DNA of 64,000 nucleotides from Hexactinellida sp. DTS-2022 (taxonomy: Eukaryota > Porifera > Hexactinellida): positions 2,728,001 through 2,792,000 of the forward strand of contig JAPNXP010000015.1 in the NCBI GenBank assembly GCA_028753945.1, in the 5' to 3' direction. A program made the translations under genes and the position numbers. Positions within the stretch are counted from its first letter, which is position 1. Each line of letters opens with the position of its first letter. The notes under the pieces were generated by a model that saw only the letters and a list, made by a program, of their open reading frames with translations, searched no databases and had not been told where the DNA came from. Shown here piece by piece: positions 58,066-64,000 of the stretch.

Positions 58066-58982
58066 TAGCCTTTAAACACAAAATCCTTATAGAACACATA
58101 ATAAAATACAAAATTGCAGCCTGTGCCGACGCATGTTCCTTTGGTGGCACTATATTTTGTTGGTGGTTTATTGATAGTGCCTCCAAAGGAACATGCTGTC
58201 GGCGCAGGCTGCAATTTTGGATTTTTTTTCGCCAAGTCATCAACGCCCAAGGTTTGAAGAACTATTTGTTAATTGGTCGGATTCACAAGGAAAGATTGTT
58301 GAATTTGAAGTTTGTTTCTGTCATAAACCATCTAGAGTTAATGCCATTCATTCATTTTGTATTGATAATAAAATATATTATTAGTTATTTATTTTAGCAA
58401 TGTTATCCACGGTAATTTGAGTTTAGTCAACAAATTCCTTATATTATTATATTTTATTTAATCCATTGTATAGTAATACTAGAATTAAATAGAAGCCAGC
58501 TGGAATTTATAAGTTGAATCAATTTAATTATCGCAAGTTGAAATAATAGTGAAAGATTTAACAAGTTAAATCAATATCATTATTACAAGTTGAAACAATA
58601 GAATTAGATTTCACAGTTTTATTGAAATTGAAGTGTTGAGTAAACAAAGGAATTTCAACTCCCATTTATGGCAGAAATTAAACGAATTTTCACAAATTTT
58701 CTTCTCCCATCAGCCGCAGAATTTTAAGATGAATCTAAATATCAAATAAAATTTTGGGGTTTATTAAAACATATTTTGAGTTATGGACCAGACAAATTTT
58801 GAAAGGTGTTAAAGATGTGTCAAAAATTTCTTAATACAAATTCGTAACCCCAGGTGCAAATTAGACGGTCCCTCCGCAACTACATGCCAAGTTTCAGCCC
58901 TTAATGTATACAGGTGTGGCCAGGGCACCTGCTACGGAGAAATAAAAATAATAAAAATAAAAATAATAATAAAATAAAAATC
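58066..58982 (+). repeat. Hairpin repeat unit, copy 2 (subtype A)
   Basis: The hairpin at 58110-58220 is followed by CGCCAAGTCATCAACGCCCA, the AAGTTGAATCAA tandem, and closes with CCCCAGGTGCAAATTAGACG and GGCCAGGGCACCTGCTACGG. The next hairpin starts 873 bp on. Confidence 0.88.
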
Positions 58983-59835
58983 AAAAATTGCAGCCTGTGC
59001 CGACGCATGTTCCTTTGGTGGCACTATATTTTGTTGGTGGTTTATTGATAGTGCCTCCAAAGGAACATGCTGTCGGCGCAGGCTGCAATTTTGGATTTTT
59101 TTTCGCCAAGTCATCAACGCCCAAGGTTTGAAGAACTATTTGTTAATTGGTCGGATTCACAAGGAAAGATTGTTGAATTTGAAGTTTGTTTCTGTCATAA
59201 ACCATCTAGAGTTAATGCCATTCATTCATTTTGTATTGATAATAAAATATATTATTAGTTATTTATTTTAGCAATGTTATCCACGGTGATTTGAGTAAAG
59301 TCAATAAATTCCTTAGATTATTAGATTTTATTTAATCCATTGTATAGTAATACTACAATTAAATAGAAGCCAGCTGGAATTTATAAGTTGAATCAATATA
59401 ATTATCGCGAGTTGAATCAATAGAGTAGGATTTAACAAGTAAATCAATATAATTATTACAAGTTGAAACAATGGAATTAGATTTAACAGTTTTATTGAAA
59501 TTGAAGTGTGAGTAAACAAAGAAATTTCAACCCCCATTTATGGCAGAAATTAAACCCATTATTAAAAGTTTTCTTATCTCATCAGACGCAGAATTTTATG
59601 GTGAATCCAAATATGAAATAAAATTTGGGGGTTTAGTAAAACATAGTTTTAGTTATGGACCAGACAAATTTTGAAAGGTGTTTAAGATGTGTCCAAAATT
59701 TGTTAAAAAAAAATCGTAACCCCAGGTGCAAATTAGACGTCGACTCCGAACATACATGCCAAGTTACAGCCCTCTATGTATATAGGTGTGGCCAGGGCAC
59801 CTGCTACGGAGAAGAAAAATAATAATAATAAAAAA
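58983..59835 (+). repeat. Hairpin repeat unit, copy 3 (subtype A)
   Basis: Head-to-tail with copy 2 and almost identical to it for the first ~300 bp, diverging slightly later. Hairpin at 58983-59094. The closing GGCCAGGGCACCTGCTACGG is at about 59792. Period to the next hairpin is 853 bp. Confidence 0.88.
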
Positions 59836-60594
59836 ATCCAAAATTGCAGTCTGTGCCGACGCATGTTCCTTTGGTGGAACTATATTTTGTTGGTGGTTTG
59901 TTGATAGTGCCTACAATGGAACAAGCTGTCGGCAAAGGCTGCAATTTTGGATTTTTTTGCCAAGTCATCATCACTATAAAGGTGTTAAATAATTTCAGAA
60001 AGGTGTTTCAGAAGGCTACTACCCTTAAAGTGGTTGAAGTTTCCATTTAGCTCACTTTATTTGAGAGATATTTAAGTTTCAGTAGAATATAATATGTGCT
60101 GAGTCAGCATTTTTTAGGTTCGTGTTGGGTATTCACCCAACTCCAACCAACCCATGCGAATTATTTAATTCACAAAATTGTAAAAATACATTTTTTTGAC
60201 GATGTCATGATCACCTCAAGGTGTCAAGACCCACTTGTATAGGTGGTACCTGGCATAAGGACCAATTGATAAATTGAAAGTTTGTTTCTATCTTGTGTCA
60301 TCTCTGAGATTAATGAAATTTAGCTAATTAGTATAAAAATTTAATTAATGTATTAATTATTTAACACCAATATTATTTACAGCAAAATAAATTACGTTCA
60401 ATTATATGCAATTATTAATAATTTAAATTGAATTTCACTATAATATTGAATTCCACGCACTCGATAACCCCAATAATCTAATTGGAACCGTCTCTATAAG
60501 TTAAATACAGAATGAATGAATTATAATTAATTACGTCAGTCATTAATTGTGCAAGAATATTCTCGCAGAAATCTATATTATTAAATCTCGATTG
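59836..60594 (+). repeat. Hairpin repeat unit, copy 4 (subtype B)
   Basis: Hairpin at 59836-59952, then a different tail: TCATCATCACTATAAAGGTG, AATTTCAGAAAGGTGTTTCA, TTGGGTATTCACCCAAC (itself a small palindrome). The tail is shared only with copy 5. Confidence 0.82.
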
Positions 60595-60650
60595 TTGTGT
60601 GTTTGTGTGTGTGTTTGTGTGTTTGTGTGTGTGTTTGTGTGTTTGTCCGG
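60595..60650 (+). repeat. (GTGTTT/GT)n microsatellite
   Basis: GT runs alternating with TTT over about 50 bp. Simple sequence. Confidence 0.9.
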
Positions 60651-60722
60651 ATTGTATTAAAGTGATGGGGGACTAGAAACCGCAATTAATATTGGGATAT
60701 AAACTAACTTTCAAATGTTATA

Positions 60723-61222
60723 CAGTGCAACCTCTATAAGTGGGGTCTCTATAAATGGGGAACCTCCATAAGTGGGGAATTTTTTTACCATATTCGTATA
60801 TATCCATACAAATGAACCTCTATAAGCGGGGAAGTGGGGAATGGGGGACCATAAATTTCAAGGAGTTTTTATCTCCATACAAAACAACCTCCATAAATGG
60901 GGGGAATGGACAAATCCTAACATGATTCTTATAAAATAATACAATATTTCCAATAAATCGACTCAAAAGTTCTACAGAAAAAATATTTTCGATTGATCTA
61001 CTCTGATGTTTTTAGAAGAAATCACCTAGTGTAGATCAGCAGTTAACTAAATTGTCATAATATACAAATAAGAACTAGAACGTGCATTAATGTGTGTGTT
61101 ATATGAATATTTTGTATAATATAGCATATATAATGTTTTTCCAATTGAATTTTATAACCGGGGAATGGGGGGCAATTGAAATTTTCCCCGTCCCAGCTCC
61201 CCCACTTATAGAGGTTCCACTG
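60723..61222. mobile_element. Pogo-like MITE
   Basis: CAGTGCAACCTCTATAAGTG and CACTTATAGAGGTTCCACTG are inverted with TA on both sides. The internal word CCTCYATAARYGGGG repeats near both ends. 500 bp, non-coding. Confidence 0.9.
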
Positions 61223-61225
61223 TAA

Positions 61226-62555
61226 TAGGTTAACAAGTATGCCGAACACGAATTTCGCGTTTATAAATTTCTCATAATAATATTTGTTGTTGTTGTTTAC
61301 ACAAAATAGGTAAACAAATTAATGAAAATTCAAAATCAACCTAGAAGTTTGCTTCCAACGGGTATTATAGGTAAACAAGTATGCCGAACACGAATTTCGC
61401 GTTTATAAATTTCTCATAATAATATTGTTGTTGTTGTTTACACAAAATAGGTAAACAAATTAATGAAAATTCAAAATCAACCTAGAAGTTTGCTTCCAAC
61501 GGGTATTATAGGTAAACAAGTATGCCGAACACGAATTTCGCGTTTATAAATTTCTGATATTAATATTTGTTGTTGTTGTTTACACAAAATAGGTAAACAA
61601 ATTAATGAAAATTCAAAATCAACCTAGAAGTTAGCTTCCAACGGGTATTATAGGTAAACAAGTTTGCCGAACACGAATTTCGCGTTTATAAATTTCTCAT
61701 ATTAATATTTGTTGTTGTTGTTTACACAAATAAGAAACAAATTAATGAAAATTTCAAAATCAACCTAGAAGTTTGCTTTCAACGGATATTATAGGTAAGC
61801 AAGTATGCTGAACACGAATTTCGCATTTATAAATTTATTATATGAATATTTGTTGTTGTTGACACAAAATAGGTAAACAAATTAATGATAATTCAAAATC
61901 AACCTGGAAGTTTGCTTTCAACGGGTATTATAGGTTAACAAGTATGCTGAACACGAATTTCGCGTTTATAAATTTCTCATATTAATATTTGTTGTTGTTG
62001 TTTACACAAAATAGGTAAACAAATTAATGAAAATTCAAAATCAACCTAGAAGTTAGCTTCCAACGGGTATTATAGGTAAACAAGTATGCTGAAGACGAAT
62101 TTCGCGTTTATAAATTTCTCATATTAATATTTGTGTTGTTGTTGTTTACACAAATAAGAAGCAAATTAATGAAAATTCAAAATCAACCTAGAAGTTAGCT
62201 TCCAACGGGTATTATAGGTAAACAAGTTTGCCGAACACGAATTTCGCGTTTATAAATTTCTCATATTAATATTTGTTGTTGTTGTTTACACAAATAAGAA
62301 ACAAATTAATGAAAATTTCAAAATCAACCTAGAAGTTTGCTTTCAACGGATATTATAGGTAAGCAAGTATGCTGAACACGAATTTCGCATTTATAAATTT
62401 ATTATATGAATATTTGTTGTTGTTGTTGACACAAAATAGGTAAACAAATTGATTAAAAATAAAAATCAACCTAGAAGTTAGCTTTCAACAGGTATAATAG
62501 GTAAACAAGTGTGCTTACCTCGAAATTCGCATTTATAAATTTATAATATGAAAAA
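61226..62555 (+). repeat. 141-bp satellite array, ~9 units, with a four-unit higher-order period
   Basis: The anchor GGTAAACAAGTATGCC recurs at steps of about 140-142 bp (near 61232, 61374, 61515, 61657, 61797, 61937, 62079, 62220, 62361, 62503). Each unit also has CGAATTTCGCGTTTATAAAT, a TTGTTGTTGTT run and TTCCAACGGGTATTATAGG. Variants such as TTTGCCGAAC, CACAAATAAGAAACAA and GGATATTATAGGTAAGC recur at a spacing of about 564 bp. No coding sequence. Confidence 0.93.
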
Positions 62556-63178
62556 AAGTTAAAACTATGGAAATTTTCTAAATGGATGTATATAACTCAC
62601 TTTCTGCCATTTTCCATGGTAGAAAGGGTGAGGAGTAAGGCCGCATAGCGGCCGTTAACTTGAGGTGCGTACACCGATCCGTCGCAAAGCGACCGAGACC
62701 GAAGGGCTCGTAAATATAATCACTTAATCTGTCGTTGATGTGGAATGTAAAATCTTAGGTTGCAAATAGAAAATAGAAGCCTACTCGATCGCACAAGTTG
62801 AATCAATATAATTATTACAAGTTGAAACAATAGAATTGGATTTAACAGTTTTATTGAAATTGAAGTGCGAGTAAACAAAGGAAATTTGCAACTCAATTGT
62901 GGCACAATCTAAGCCCAATTTGAAAATTCGTGCACTGTGAAAAGGTGTAGAATTTAATTCTCTATCCGTACATGTAAATTTTATCAAGCTCAATTTTAAT
63001 TATTTCATGTTATGAGCCATAATTAGTTTAAATAGGTGTTGAAATCATTTGATAAAAAATCCTAACCCCAGGTGCAAATTAGACGGTCACTCCGCAACTA
63101 CATGCCAAGTTTCAGCCCTCAATGTATACAGGTGTGGCCAGGGCACCTGCTACAGAGAAAAAATAATAAATAAAAAAA
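62556..63178 (+). repeat. Junction and 5' part of a further hairpin-repeat unit
   Basis: After a GC-rich patch with GGCCGCATAGCGGCC (62639-62653), AAATATAATCACTTAATCTG begins a stretch that recurs at 63920, about 1.2 kb later. It then carries AAGTTGAATCAATATAATTA and closes with CCCCAGGTGCAAATTAGACG and GGCCAGGGCACCTGCTAC as in copies 2 and 3. Confidence 0.75.
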
Positions 63179-64000
63179 ATCCAAAATTGCAGCCTGTGCC
63201 GACGCATGTTCCTTTGGGGGCACTATATTTTGGTTGTGGTTTATTGATAGTGCCTCCAAAGGAACATGCTGTCGGCACAGCTGCAATTTTGGATTTTTTT
63301 CGCCATGTCATCATCACTATGAAGGTGTTAAATTATTTCAGAAAGGTGTTTCAAAAGGCAACGACCCTTAGTGAGTTGGAAGTTTCGATTTAGCTCACTT
63401 CATTTCAAAGATATTCAAGTTTCAGTAGAATTTAATTAGTGATGAGTCAGCATTTTTTATGTGCGTGTTGGGTGATCACCCAACACCAACCAACCCATTC
63501 GAAATATAGAATTCACAAAATTGTAGAAACACATTTTTTTATCGATGTCATCATCACCTCAAGGTGTCAAAACCCATTTGTAGAGGTGTTAGGTGGCATA
63601 TGGATCAATTGATAAATTTGAAGTTTGTTTCTAGCTTGTATAATCTCTGAGATTAATTCCATGAATCAAATTAGTACAAAAATTATTAATTTATTAACAA
63701 TTTAACACCATTATTATGTACTGCAAAATAAATGAAGTTCAATTATTTGCAATTATTATTAATTTTAGTTTAATTTCACAATCATATTTGATTTCAGCGC
63801 ACTCGATTACCCCGATAATCTAATTTGAACCGTCTCTATAATTTAAACACAGAGCAAATTAATTTGAATTAAATATGTCATGTATCCATTGTGCAAGAAT
63901 ATTCTAAGCAGAAGTAAATATAATCACATAATCTGCCGTTGTTATGGAATGTAAAATCTTAGTTTTCAATTTGAAAATAGAAGCCTACTCGAACTCACAA
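63179..64000 (+). repeat. Hairpin repeat unit, copy 5 (subtype B), running off the window
   Basis: Hairpin at 63179-63294 with one base missing in the right arm. The tail is as in copy 4, including TTGGGTGATCACCCAAC. From 63918 the AAATATAATCACATAATCTG start word appears again, so another unit begins at the window edge. Confidence 0.85.

Noticed and set aside
58066-64000. Helitrons, because of the recurrent hairpin
   Set aside because: No 5' TC or 3' CTRR boundary could be placed, the hairpin is over 100 bp and internal to a tandem unit, and no Rep/helicase text was seen.

Overview
The window is eukaryotic nuclear DNA and almost certainly metazoan. It is AT-rich, a host gene is split by GT-AG introns, and most of the sequence is layered DNA transposons of animal type: P/THAP, Ginger-like, hAT, pogo/Tc1-like, Harbinger-like and a FLYWCH-MULE. 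Two truncated non-LTR retrotransposon tails and several satellites are also present. I cannot name the species. The transposon mix would suit an invertebrate such as a cnidarian, sponge or tunicate, but that is inference. No LTR retrotransposon, tRNA, rRNA or CRISPR was seen.

Host gene (1-41.9 kb, + strand): the 3' part of a 2-oxoglutarate dehydrogenase E1 gene (OGDH). Six exons were found at 50-279, 10888-11022, 16228-16521, 22347-22499, 22932-23161 and a tiny last exon at 41520-41616. All phases agree and together they run to the natural C-terminus. About 1.1 kb of coding sequence is spread over 41.5 kb, because introns 1, 2, 3 and 5 are packed with transposons. Intron 1 holds a P-like element (342-4412), a GC-rich hAT MITE, a LINE tail flanked by a 137-bp direct repeat, a 1.1-kb fold-back and a MULE relic. 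Intron 2 holds a second P-like element (12325-16125), itself carrying a pogo-like element with a hairpin repeat inside. Intron 3 holds MITEs and tandem duplications. Intron 5 (18.4 kb) holds a nest of a fold-back, a Ginger-like element, a second Ginger-like element and a hAT MITE (23838-32115), then a P-like element nested within another P-like element (33300-39553).

Distal part (42-64 kb): more MITEs, a MULE carrying FLYWCH and RING domains (45401-47661), a 1.1-kb inverted duplication built around Ginger-like ends (50227-55990), a decayed beta-1,4-N-acetylgalactosaminyltransferase (B4GALNT3/4-like) catalytic domain (about 56385-57560), and a satellite-rich tail. The tail has ~850-870-bp hairpin-containing repeats and a 141-bp satellite with higher-order structure.

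All transposase genes seen are broken by stops, frameshifts or deletions. OGDH is the only gene that looks intact. The four P-like insertions each have a perfect 7-bp target duplication, not the 8 bp usual for P. Ginger-like insertions show 4 bp, hAT MITEs 8 bp and pogo-like MITEs TA, so the nesting order can be read base by base.
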